From Parabacteroides merdae ATCC 43184 (GTDB taxonomy: Bacteria > Bacteroidota > Bacteroidia > Bacteroidales > Tannerellaceae), in the NCBI RefSeq assembly GCF_025151215.1, contig NZ_CP102286.1:3162001-3226000 (forward strand): 64,000 nt of DNA, written 5' to 3'. The notes under the pieces are model-generated. The model worked only from the letters and a program-made list of their open reading frames with translations. It was not told the origin of the DNA and searched no databases. The position numbers and the translations under genes were made by a program. Shown piece by piece: positions 1-8,508 of the stretch. How positions within the stretch are numbered: position 1 is the first letter of the stretch; the number at the start of each line of letters is the position of its first letter.

Positions 1-815
1 GAATGTGCGGTTTAAACTTAGCTTTGGCACATAAAGGCCAGCTTTCAGAGAGATTGTTAGATTATCCTCAACACGGTATTGAAACCTTGATGCTACATTG
101 GGATCAGTCGATCTATACAGCACAACTGCATAGTGATCTGTATTATTGTATGGGAATAATAAGCGCAGCACAAAAATTCGCTTTTGAAGCGTTTGTCAGT
201 TCTCGTTCTTCCGGTAATCCGCGGATGTTGAAAAGGCTGATAGAGACAAATCTGATAACAGGGTCCTATCCGATTGCGGATAAATATATTCAATTGTTGG
301 AAAAGACTTGGTTCTATAAGGATTGGGCTACTGCTCACCGTCGATTTCTTTACAATGATAAAGCAGTCGAGGAAGATAAAATTTTAGGAATGAAACGTCG
401 CTGTTGGAAGGCCGAAGCCTCTGCTGCAAAACTATATACAGATCCTGTCAGTTCATTAATAAACTTGCTCCCGGCTTGTCCGGATAATAAAGCAGGATTA
501 GCATATTTGACTTCGTTTTTACTGTTGAACAAAGATATTGAAACTTATAAAACCTTGCAGGAGAGCTTGTACCGTTCTCCCGCCTGGCGCGATATGACGG
601 AATGCCAGCAGGAGGCAATCGTGATTTGCAGTCCCAATGATCCGCACTTCTGGTTAGAGCATGGGGTGAGCATCAAAGTAAGGAACAGAGCGATCGCTTT
701 TATGCAGAAAGTGCAAGATATTTCCCGTTCGGGGCAGAATCCTGCGGTCGCTTTGGCTTCCGAGTATGACAAAACGTATTGGTACTATTATATGTTTAAT
801 ATGATGGACAAATGA
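1..815 (+). CDS. DUF6057 family membrane protein, C-terminal part (5' end outside window)
   Basis: This reading frame is open to the left edge, so the first ATG at base 3 is probably internal. About 270 residues are visible: a helical, TPR-like soluble region ending in a WYYYMFNMMDK tail. It matches the C-terminal half of the complete protein at 15061-16791; both share an LLE-x-T-x-FYKDWA block and a final TYWYY motif. In that full copy the region follows a multi-spanning membrane domain. The stop overlaps the next start (ATGA at 812), and the same arrangement with a PD40 lipoprotein recurs at 16788, so the two products probably act together. The biochemical role is unknown. Confidence 0.75.
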   Translation, partial: MCGLNLALAHKGQLSERLLDYPQHGIETLMLHWDQSIYTAQLHSDLYYCMGIISAAQKFAFEAFVSSRSSGNPRMLKRLIETNLITGSYPIADKYIQLLEKTWFYKDWATAHRRFLYNDKAVEEDKILGMKRRCWKAEASAAKLYTDPVSSLINLLPACPDNKAGLAYLTSFLLLNKDIETYKTLQESLYRSPAWRDMTECQQEAIVICSPNDPHFWLEHGVSIKVRNRAIAFMQKVQDISRSGQNPAVALASEYDKTYWYYYMFNMMDK

Positions 816-2266
816 AACAATTGCTTTTTTGCATATTCCTTTTGTTGTTGGAAGGATGTTCTTCCAACCAGCCACCTGCCGTCTCCGGGCAGATAGATGA
901 ACTGCCGACCATCTATCCGGATTATATTGACGTAACCATACCGCAATCGATCGCACCTTTGAATTTTGCCGTGCAAACGGAAGGGAAAGCATGCGCGGTA
1001 TTTACAACCGAAGGATATGCATTTACCGTTTACGCCTCCAACGGAGCCTTTTCCATTCCCGATACAGACTGGGAAAAGTTATTGACTGCGGCAAAAGGGA
1101 AACAGGTAGAGGTATCTGTCCTGACAGAAGAAAAAGGGAAATGGAATGCCTTTCTTCCGTTTCATATCCGGGTTTCCGAAGACCCGATCGATCCGTATAT
1201 CGCTTACCGCCTGATCGATCCCGGTTACCAGCTATGGAACGAGATGGGAATCTATCAACGCGAATTATCCTCTTTCGATCAGGAACCGATTCTGGAAAAC
1301 CGCCTGACGGATAATAATTGCATGAACTGCCATTCGTTTTGCATGCAGGACCCGGACAAAATGCTGTTCCATGTCCGTGCAAAGTATGGCTGTACCGTGT
1401 TTGTGGATGGCGACCGGATAGAAACGCTCGATACAAAAACCGATCGGACGATATCGGCATTGGTCTACCCTTCCTGGCATCCTTCGGGAAAGTTTGTTGC
1501 TTTTTCCATCAATAATACAACCCAGGATACGCATCCGGTACATCGTACAGAAGTATATGACAAGGCATCGGATGTAGTCGTCTACGATGTAGAAAAACAG
1601 GAAATCGTCACGACTCAAGCACTATTCTCAAAAAAACGTTTTGAAACATTCCCGACTTTTTCACCGGATGGAAAACAACTTTACTTTTGTTCCGCCCCGG
1701 CATTGAAAGTTCCGGGCGAATTGCGTGACCTTCGTTATAGCCTTTGCCGCGTTTCTTTTGATCCTGAAAGCCGGACTTTCGGTTCTGTTGTCGACACGAT
1801 CTTTCAAGCGGAAACAGAAGGGCAAAGCATTTTGTTTCCCCGTGTCTCGCCAGACGGAAAATATCTGCTTTGTACAACGACATCTTACGGAACCTTCCCT
1901 ATCTGGCACAAAGATGCGGATCTGTGCATGTTCGACCTGAGCACGGGTGCGCAAGTTCCAACAGAAGAAGCGAACAGCCCTGATACGGACAGTTATCATT
2001 CCTGGTCGTCCAACAGCAAGTGGGTGGTATTCAGCAGCCGTCGTTTGGACGGCTTGTACACACGTCCTTTCATTGCTCATGTCGGTGAAAGAGGCGTTCT
2101 CTCAAAGCCGTTCGTCCTGCCTCAGAAATCAACGGAATATTATACATTTCTCACCAAATCGTATAATATCCCGGAATTTGTCAAGGGGAAAGTGAAAACG
2201 GATACATACAAATTAGTTTCCCGAATAAAAGAAGGGAAAAACCAGCAGATCTCATTTACAAAATAA
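812..2266 (+). CDS. PD40/TolB-like beta-propeller lipoprotein with one CxxCH motif (copy 1)
   Basis: The 484-residue protein has a lipoprotein signal with the lipidated Cys at residue 16 (LLEGC). A CMNCH motif at residues 170-174 is the classical c-type haem attachment signature. It is followed by several WD40-like/PD40 repeats (for example HPSGKFVAFS near 217, SPDGKQLYF near 284, SPDGKYLL near 346 and SNSKWVVFSSRR near 398), predicting a beta-propeller. It should be exported and lipid-anchored. It overlaps the DUF6057 gene by 4 nt and lies 4 nt before the GH29 gene, so all three are probably cotranscribed. The paralogue at 16788-18314 keeps the CxxCH. Haem binding is inferred from the motif only. 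Confidence 0.8.
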   Translation: MKQLLFCIFLLLLEGCSSNQPPAVSGQIDELPTIYPDYIDVTIPQSIAPLNFAVQTEGKACAVFTTEGYAFTVYASNGAFSIPDTDWEKLLTAAKGKQVEVSVLTEEKGKWNAFLPFHIRVSEDPIDPYIAYRLIDPGYQLWNEMGIYQRELSSFDQEPILENRLTDNNCMNCHSFCMQDPDKMLFHVRAKYGCTVFVDGDRIETLDTKTDRTISALVYPSWHPSGKFVAFSINNTTQDTHPVHRTEVYDKASDVVVYDVEKQEIVTTQALFSKKRFETFPTFSPDGKQLYFCSAPALKVPGELRDLRYSLCRVSFDPESRTFGSVVDTIFQAETEGQSILFPRVSPDGKYLLCTTTSYGTFPIWHKDADLCMFDLSTGAQVPTEEANSPDTDSYHSWSSNSKWVVFSSRRLDGLYTRPFIAHVGERGVLSKPFVLPQKSTEYYTFLTKSYNIPEFVKGKVKTDTYKLVSRIKEGKNQQISFTK

Positions 2267-2270
2267 CAAC

Positions 2271-4325
2271 ATGAACACAAAGAATCTTTTAATCACCGGT
2301 ATGTTTGCCGGGTTATTTCTTTCCTGCAAGGAAGTAGAGCCGCCCGCACCTGTTTTGCCGGTTCCGACGCCGGAGCAGATCAAATGGCAGAAAATGGAGA
2401 ATTATGCATTCGTGCATTTCGGGTTGAACACATTCAATGATTTGGAATGGGGCTATGGGAATACACCTGCGGAAACATTCAATCCGACAGACCTGGATTG
2501 CGAACAATGGGTACGTATCATCAAAGCGGCCGGCCTGAAAGGGGTGATCCTGACAGCTAAGCACCACGACGGCTTTTGCCTTTGGCCGACCAAAACGGTC
2601 GACTATAATATCTCTAACTCGCCTTATAAAAACGGAAAGGGCGACATGGTTCGCGAATTGTCCGATGCCTGCAAGAAGCACGGCTTGAAGTTCGGGCTTT
2701 ACCTCTCTCCCTGGGATCGCCATAATGCCGAATATGGGCGGGAAGGATACCAGAAGACCTATCATGAGCAAATCAACGAACTGATCTCCAACTACGGTCC
2801 GTTGTTCGAGTTCTGGTTTGACGGGGCGAACGGAGGAAATGGCTGGTACGGTGGAACGAATGAAACGCGTTCGATCGATCCGAAAACCTATTACGGCTAC
2901 GAGACGGCCCGTGAAATGATCAAAGCGAAACATCCGGAAGCGATGATCTTCGGCGGAACGGTTCCCGATATCCGCTGGATCGGCAACGAGTCCGGTTGGG
3001 CCGGCGAAACAAACTGGTCGCCCTATTCGTTGGACAAGGAGACACATTATACACAAAACCAATGGGGAATGAAAGACGGAAACCAGTGGTTGCCGGGAGA
3101 ATGCGACGTATCGATCCGTCCGGGGTGGTTCTATCATCATCGTGAAGATCATCAGGTTCGTACTGTTCCGAATCTGGTCGATTTGTATTATCGCAGTGTG
3201 GGGCATAATGCCAACTTCCTGCTGAACTTCCCGGTAGCACTGAACGGCCAGATTCATCCGGTCGATTCGGCACGTGCCGTCGACTGGTATCATACGATCC
3301 AAGCAGAGTTGAAAGATAATCTTTTGGCAGGTATCCAGCCAAAAGCAAGCGAAACCCGTGGGGGTGCTTATAAAGCATCGAATGTGACGGACGACAACTG
3401 GGATTCTTATTGGGCTACTTCCGACGGGATGACGTCGGGCTCGCTGACTTTCCCGTTACCGACAGGGACTTCGCTGAACCGGGTGATGATTCAAGAGTAT
3501 ATACCTCTTGGACAACGTGTATGCGCCTTTACGCTTGAAGTGGAAAAGGATGGCAAATGGCTGCCGGTGGAAACAACCGATACGCTTTCGACAGTAGGTT
3601 ACAAACGTATCGTCCGTTTCAAAACGACTCCGGCAGATGCTTTGCGCATTCATTTCACAGAGGCAAAAGGCCCGTTATGTATTAATAATGTGGAAGCCTT
3701 CCTGGCTCCCCCGCTGTTGGAACAGCCGCGTATCGTGCGAAATGCGAAAAATGAAGTCCATATAGATGTGGAAAGCGAAGGAGCCGACATTTATTATACA
3801 ACAGATGGAACGGAGCCGACGGCACAGTCTGCAAAATATGAAGTTCCGTTTATATTGGACAAGAAAGGAACCGTCAAAGCGATTACTTATGATGCGCAGT
3901 CCGGCAAATCCGGTCCTGTAGCCAGCCGCCGTTTCGACCTGCCAGCAGTCGATTACAAGGTGACCAGCCCTGCCGATGAGCGGACAAATCTCATGTTTGA
4001 CGGAAACGGTTATTCCACCTATTATCTGCCCGAAGGCAAAAACGAAATAGTAGTAGAGTTGGCCGCCCCTCATACGATAAGCGGTTTTGTTTACACCCCT
4101 AATCAGGGACGCGATTCGCAGGGACATATTTCAAACTATCAATTGTCAGTGGATGGAAAGGTCGTGGCTTCGGGCGAGTTCTCAAACATCAAACATAACC
4201 CGATTGAACAAGAAATACATTTTGCTCCTGTCAAGGGCAAAAAATTAGTTTTTAAGGCAACACGAATTGTTGATAACGTAAAACGTGTTGGAATTGCTGA
4301 GTTTTCAGTTATCACGGAAGACTAA
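2271..4325 (+). CDS. GH29 alpha-L-fucosidase lipoprotein with F5/8-type C-terminal modules
   Basis: This 684-residue lipoprotein (lipobox FLSC, Cys19) has a GH29 catalytic barrel. The HFG at 49-51, AKHHDGF at 96-102 and FWFDGANGG around 181-189 match the family, with Asp184 in the position of the catalytic nucleophile. After the barrel comes a discoidin-like (F5/8 type C) segment at about 345-475, a chitobiase-type module at about 480-550 (YYTTDGTEPT), and a second F5/8-like module to the end. It should remove terminal alpha-L-fucose from glycans in the periplasm or at the cell surface. It is the last gene of the operon, and its stop codon lies at the edge of the 63-bp terminator repeat. Confidence 0.9.
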   Translation: MNTKNLLITGMFAGLFLSCKEVEPPAPVLPVPTPEQIKWQKMENYAFVHFGLNTFNDLEWGYGNTPAETFNPTDLDCEQWVRIIKAAGLKGVILTAKHHDGFCLWPTKTVDYNISNSPYKNGKGDMVRELSDACKKHGLKFGLYLSPWDRHNAEYGREGYQKTYHEQINELISNYGPLFEFWFDGANGGNGWYGGTNETRSIDPKTYYGYETAREMIKAKHPEAMIFGGTVPDIRWIGNESGWAGETNWSPYSLDKETHYTQNQWGMKDGNQWLPGECDVSIRPGWFYHHREDHQVRTVPNLVDLYYRSVGHNANFLLNFPVALNGQIHPVDSARAVDWYHTIQAELKDNLLAGIQPKASETRGGAYKASNVTDDNWDSYWATSDGMTSGSLTFPLPTGTSLNRVMIQEYIPLGQRVCAFTLEVEKDGKWLPVETTDTLSTVGYKRIVRFKTTPADALRIHFTEAKGPLCINNVEAFLAPPLLEQPRIVRNAKNEVHIDVESEGADIYYTTDGTEPTAQSAKYEVPFILDKKGTVKAITYDAQSGKSGPVASRRFDLPAVDYKVTSPADERTNLMFDGNGYSTYYLPEGKNEIVVELAAPHTISGFVYTPNQGRDSQGHISNYQLSVDGKVVASGEFSNIKHNPIEQEIHFAPVKGKKLVFKATRIVDNVKRVGIAEFSVITED

Positions 4326-4386
4326 ACGATTTTCAACATAATTTGTGTTTGGCAGCAAGTGCCTGTGAAGGTCCTTGCTGTTTTTT
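4324..4386 (+). repeat. 63-bp direct repeat, left copy
   Basis: The sequence at 4324-4386 is identical over 63 bases to 18337-18399. The left copy starts inside the GH29 stop codon. The flanking bases on both sides differ between copies. The two copies bracket the whole block carrying the IS remnant, the inversion switch, susCD and the carbamoyltransferase cluster. Confidence 0.95.
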
Positions 4387-4387
4387 T
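4353..4387 (+). terminator. Rho-independent terminator after GH29 (within repeat)
   Basis: CAGCAAG (4353-4359) pairs with CTTGCTG (4374-4380). An inner GCCT/AGGT pairing extends the stem, the loop is GTGA, and seven T residues follow. It ends the DUF6057-PD40-GH29 transcript. Confidence 0.85.
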
Positions 4388-4767
4388 AGGGCCATTCGGT
4401 CCTTCCGCAAAAATCGCCCTTATGCTCCTGAAGTCATACACCGGATTCTCCGACAGGCAGCTGGTGGAACATCTGAACAGGAACATACACTACCAGATGT
4501 TCTGTGGAATCATGAGAGCCACATGCGTTTTCCTACGGACATGAAACTCCTTTGGGAAAGCATCGAATGGCTCTACAGCCATATATGCCGGCATTGCAGG
4601 GATCTCTGGGCATAAGACGTCCGCGCAACAAATACAGGAATGTGGCGGAATCCTATCTGTCCTACTGCAAGAAAAGAAAGAGGAGAGCTTCAAGGACAAA
4701 AGTGATTATACTCTATCATCTTCATATGCCATGTATTTTGTGGGAACATTTACTGAATATCCCTAAA
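4384..4767 (+). pseudogene. Degraded IS transposase remnant
   Basis: Fragments in three frames resemble the N-terminal half of an IS5/IS1182-like DDE transposase common in Bacteroidota. One frame (about 4384-4544) gives LMLLKSYTGFSDRQLVEHLN then NIHYQMFCGI. A second (about 4540-4615) gives TDMKLLWESIEWLY and stops. A third (about 4610-4767) gives IRRPRNKYRNVAESYLSYCK and a basic tail. Frameshifts and a missing catalytic half show it is dead. It begins at the end of the left 63-bp repeat, at the junction of the inserted-looking block. The IS family assignment is from memory of the motif. Confidence 0.7.
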
Positions 4768-4851
4768 TAGACATTTTATTTAAATATTGTTTATTGAAAA
4801 TCAACTAAACCTAAACAGCTTTTGCAGTGATAGTTTCAAAAAAGATGCATG

Positions 4852-4877
4852 AGTTCGATAAGAACTATGGTATTATG
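4852..4877. repeat. Inverted repeat, left arm of probable inversion switch
   Basis: These 26 bases are the perfect reverse complement of 5073-5098. Each arm contains the dyad AGTTC-GATAA-GAACT, which resembles a site-specific recombinase binding site. Confidence 0.93.
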
Positions 4878-4894
4878 AAATCTCATATCCGGGT

Positions 4895-4902
4895 CAAAGA
4901 TA
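4895..4902 (-). promoter_or_regulatory. Bacteroidota -7 element TATCTTTG inside the switch
   Basis: This is an exact TAnnTTTG match on the minus strand, 17 bp inside the left inverted repeat and reading out through it. The -33 region is AT-rich but has no clear TTTG, so it is a partial promoter match. In this orientation transcription would run toward the IS remnant and antisense to GH29. Confidence 0.5.
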
Positions 4903-5072
4903 TGATTTTTTTTATTTCGTTACGCGTTTTTTATAAAAAAATCACATTGATTTTATTTTTAACAGTTGATTTTTATAAATTCTTAGCGATCATTGGGGAA
5001 TACTATGAGTTAAAATTTGTTTGTCGCGATGTCGACTGTAAAAGTTTTAAATTTATCACAGATTATGTTTTA

Positions 5073-5098
5073 CATAATACCATAGTTCTTATCGAACT
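5073..5098. repeat. Inverted repeat, right arm of probable inversion switch
   Basis: Perfect reverse complement of 4852-4877. The core AGTTC-TTATC-GAACT is at 5084-5098. The 224 bases from here to susC are AT-rich leader, with a weak hairpin at 5271-5298 (AATCTAA/TTAGATT). Confidence 0.93.
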
Positions 5099-5322
5099 AT
5101 GTAAAAACACAGATTACTATAAAGTATACTTAAATCAAATAATAAGCAAAGTCCAATAAGGCACTTAACAGATAAAAGTAATTTTCATAAGATGTGTTTT
5201 AATACATAATTTATATAAGAACAAATTTATCAGTCTGATTTTATTTTACTCATGAAATAAACTCAATAACAATCTAAGCCTCAAATGATGTTTAGATTCA
5301 ATATTAACAAAATAATTTTATT

Positions 5323-8300
5323 ATGAAAAAGGAACCTGTATTTGCCACTTTAGTGCTATTATCGGTCATGACCTCACCGACCATAATGGCTACGCCATGG
5401 CATTCTAACACAAAGGTTGGTCCAGAATCAATCGTAACAAAAACGAGTTCTAAACAAAACTATGTCAACGCTAAGACAGTAAAAGGCACAGTTGTCGATG
5501 AAAACGGTATCCCCATTATTGGAGCGAATATTGTCGTAGCAGGTACAACACATGGTACAGTTACAGACATCGATGGTAACTTCACCTTAGAGGGAGTAAA
5601 TAATGGTGACAAACTGACAATATCCTATATCGGATATATTGAACAATCACTCGTTGTTAACCAAAATTCGGAGTACAAAATCGTCTTAAAAGAAGACTCG
5701 CAGAGTTTAGACGAAGTTGTAGTCGTCGGTTATGGTACACAAAAAAAAGTAAACCTGACAGGTGCCGTTGCAGCAATTGGTGCAGATGAAATCATCCAAG
5801 CCCCGGTAGCCAATATCTCGAATGCCTTGGCTGGTCGTCTACCGGGTATCCGTGTACAAAACACAGGCGGTACGCCGGGTGCCGAATCTAGCGTGGATAT
5901 TCGCGGATTCGGGAAACCTCTGATTTTGGTAGATGGAGTTGAACAACCAGGTTTCCAAGTAGACCCAAACGAAATCGAAAGCATTTCCGTATTAAAAGAC
6001 GCCTCCGCAGCCATCTATGGAGTGAAGGCAGGTAATGGTGTCGTATTGATCACGACCAAAAAAGGTGCAGAAGGGAAAGCGCAGATCACATACAACGGAT
6101 CTATCGGCTGGCAGAACTTCACAAGCTATCCAGATATGGTAGATGCTGCCGGATACGCAGAGTTGACCGATGAAGATGCGATCAACCGAGGGAATGCCCC
6201 CGTTTATGGACCGGATAAATTAGCCTTGTTCCGCGAAGGCACTCAAGAAGGATACAAAAGCTACGACTGGAAAGACATCCTAACCCGCAAGAATGCTCCA
6301 CAGACTCAACATAATATCAATGTGAACGGAGGAACCGAAAAAGTGAAATACTTCATGTCAGTAGGTTACTTAAATCAAGAAGGCTTGTATGCCACAAAAG
6401 ATATCAATTTCTCTCGTTACAACTTCCGTTCCAACATCTCTGCGAAAATTTCCAAGTATTTGACCGCAGATGCGCAGTTAAGCGGACATGTACAAGACAA
6501 GATGGCACCTTATGACGACGATACTTATATCATTCACGGTATCACCCGTATGCACCCTTACTATTCTCCATACGCCAACGACGAAGAAGGTAAGCACTAT
6601 GGATTAACCAACTTCCAAAATCCCCTGGCACGTTCAGATGCAGATGTTTCTGGCTATCGAAAAGAACGTAAGAAATTATTCAATGGTGTTTTCTCCTTAA
6701 AATATGATATGCCGTTTATTCCAGGACTGTCAGCCAAGGTTTTATTTTCCTATTTGACAAAAGTAGAAGAATTCAAAACCTTTGCGAAAGAGTTCAAACT
6801 CTATTCATACGATAAGGAATCTGGTAAATACAATACGGTTTTCACAGGAAACTCGCCGTCCAACTTGACTCGCAAAGATTACACACAAGAGCAGAACATG
6901 CTTCAGTTCTCTCTGAATTACAATCGCACATTCCTTGACAAACACAATGTGCAGGCTTTGTTCTTGTATGAACAACGTGAAGATTTGGATGATTATTTGC
7001 AGGCCTACCGTCAATTTGCAATTGATGCCCTTGACCAAATAAATTCAGGTTCGGACAAGAACAAAAATAACGCAGGTGTAGCAAGCGAATTGGCCAACGC
7101 ATCTTTTGTAGGACGTATCAATTATGATTACGCAAGCAAATATTTATTCGAATTCTCTTTTCGCGAAGATGGTTCCGCAAAATTCTACAAAAACAACCGT
7201 TGGGGATTCTTCCCGAGCGTATCCGTAGGATGGCGTTTATCCGAAGAATCATTTATCAAGAATAACACCCAAATTTTTGACAACTTAAAGATCAGAGCAT
7301 CATATGGCGTCATGGGGGATGACCAATTCTTGGACTCTAGCGGTAATCCGCAAGTTCTTCCGTTCCAATACCTGACAGGTTACAACTATCCGGGTGGAAC
7401 AAATTATATCTTCGGTAGCGATGTAGTCAATTCATTGATAACAAAAGGATTGGCTAACACAGAATATTCTTGGTTGACATCCAAGATACTAAATGTCGGT
7501 TTCGATGCATCTTTGTGGAATCGTAAATTAGAAGCAAGTGTAGATGTTTTCTACCGGAAACGCGACGGCTTATTTGCATACCGTTCCGGTTCATTACCCA
7601 ACACTTTTGGAGCTTCTTTCCCACAAGAAAACTTAAACAGTGATGATTTCCGAGGTTTTGAGTTGGTATTAGGACACACAAATACAGTAGGAGACTGGAC
7701 TTACTCGGTCAAAGGTAATATGTCGTTCACTCGCGCGAAAAACCGCCACATTGAACAAGCTGATCCAATCAACTCCTATAAGAACTGGACCAGTAACTTT
7801 AGCGATCGTTGGAATAATATGTCTTTCGGTTACAAATGTGTAGGTCAGTTCCAAGATCAAGAAGACATCAATAACTGGGCAATCCAAGATGACGCCGGCA
7901 ACACGACTATGATGCCGGGCGACTTGAAATACGAGGATTTCAATGGCGATGGCGTAATTGATAATAACGATATTCAACCAATTACCCGTAGCAACACGCC
8001 AGAAATTTATTTCGGTTTGGACCTGAGTGCCTCTTGGAAAGGTTTCGACTTCTCCTTGTTGATGCAAGGAGCAACCAATTACAATGTATATATGTCTGGT
8101 TGTTTGGGTAATGCCATGTTCAACGGGTCCAATACATTGGAATGCTTTATGGACCGATGGCATCGCGAAGACTTGTATGATCCTGAATCGGCATGGATTC
8201 CGGGGAAATATCCGTCAACATGGAACTCCGGGAAGCCATCTAACACTCGTGTTTCTACCTTCAACCACATCAGCTCATACTACCTGCGTGTAAAAAACAT

Positions 8301-8493
8301 CGAGTTCGGCTACACCTTCCCCAAAGAGTGGTTAAGCAAGGTTTATGTTGAAAGATTACGTCTGTATGTATCCGGAAATAACGTACTGACATTTGATAAT
8401 CTGCCGTTTGGCGACCCAGAAGCACCCAGTAGCGATAGAATCTTATATCCGCAGTTGAAAATTTGGAATATTGGTGTAAATGTTACATTTTAA
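5323..8493 (+). CDS. SusC/RagA-family TonB-dependent outer-membrane receptor
   Basis: The 1056-residue protein has a signal peptide, a carboxypeptidase-D-like regulatory domain at about 53-122 (VKGTVVDENGIPIIGANIVV), a TonB-box-like DEVVVVGYGT at 130-139, a plug domain to about 245, and a 22-strand-type barrel ending in NVTF. It should import oligosaccharides captured by the SusD partner. It has no STN domain, and no sigma/FecR pair lies upstream, unlike the second receptor at 49487. Control is therefore more likely through the inverted-repeat switch just upstream. SusD follows after 15 nt. Its substrate cannot be told from sequence. Confidence 0.95.
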   Translation: MKKEPVFATLVLLSVMTSPTIMATPWHSNTKVGPESIVTKTSSKQNYVNAKTVKGTVVDENGIPIIGANIVVAGTTHGTVTDIDGNFTLEGVNNGDKLTISYIGYIEQSLVVNQNSEYKIVLKEDSQSLDEVVVVGYGTQKKVNLTGAVAAIGADEIIQAPVANISNALAGRLPGIRVQNTGGTPGAESSVDIRGFGKPLILVDGVEQPGFQVDPNEIESISVLKDASAAIYGVKAGNGVVLITTKKGAEGKAQITYNGSIGWQNFTSYPDMVDAAGYAELTDEDAINRGNAPVYGPDKLALFREGTQEGYKSYDWKDILTRKNAPQTQHNINVNGGTEKVKYFMSVGYLNQEGLYATKDINFSRYNFRSNISAKISKYLTADAQLSGHVQDKMAPYDDDTYIIHGITRMHPYYSPYANDEEGKHYGLTNFQNPLARSDADVSGYRKERKKLFNGVFSLKYDMPFIPGLSAKVLFSYLTKVEEFKTFAKEFKLYSYDKESGKYNTVFTGNSPSNLTRKDYTQEQNMLQFSLNYNRTFLDKHNVQALFLYEQREDLDDYLQAYRQFAIDALDQINSGSDKNKNNAGVASELANASFVGRINYDYASKYLFEFSFREDGSAKFYKNNRWGFFPSVSVGWRLSEESFIKNNTQIFDNLKIRASYGVMGDDQFLDSSGNPQVLPFQYLTGYNYPGGTNYIFGSDVVNSLITKGLANTEYSWLTSKILNVGFDASLWNRKLEASVDVFYRKRDGLFAYRSGSLPNTFGASFPQENLNSDDFRGFELVLGHTNTVGDWTYSVKGNMSFTRAKNRHIEQADPINSYKNWTSNFSDRWNNMSFGYKCVGQFQDQEDINNWAIQDDAGNTTMMPGDLKYEDFNGDGVIDNNDIQPITRSNTPEIYFGLDLSASWKGFDFSLLMQGATNYNVYMSGCLGNAMFNGSNTLECFMDRWHREDLYDPESAWIPGKYPSTWNSGKPSNTRVSTFNHISSYYLRVKNIEFGYTFPKEWLSKVYVERLRLYVSGNNVLTFDNLPFGDPEAPSSDRILYPQLKIWNIGVNVTF

Positions 8494-8508
8494 GAATTTG
8501 ATTAAAAT

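Larger units (their letters stand above)
4852..5098. promoter_or_regulatory. Probable invertible promoter segment upstream of susC
   Basis: A 247-bp segment is flanked by perfect 26-bp inverted repeats with 195 bp between them. It lies 224 bp before the susC start. The only exact Bacteroidota -7 match I found (TAnnTTTG) is TATCTTTG on the minus strand at 4902-4895, just inside the left arm and firing outward, away from susC. Inversion would place it at 5048-5055 facing susC. I saw no TAnnTTTG match on the plus strand between 4878 and 5322, so the sequenced orientation looks OFF. This layout matches known phase-variable promoters of Bacteroides capsule and SusC loci. No recombinase gene is in the window, so it would act in trans. 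Alternative: a MITE, since ATG flanks both ends as a possible 3-bp target duplication. Confidence 0.7.

Noticed and set aside
4827..5159. 110-codon ORF on the plus strand
   Set aside because: It runs through both inverted repeats and the AT-rich segment between them, has no recognisable domain and no good ribosome binding site. Its coding would be destroyed by inversion.
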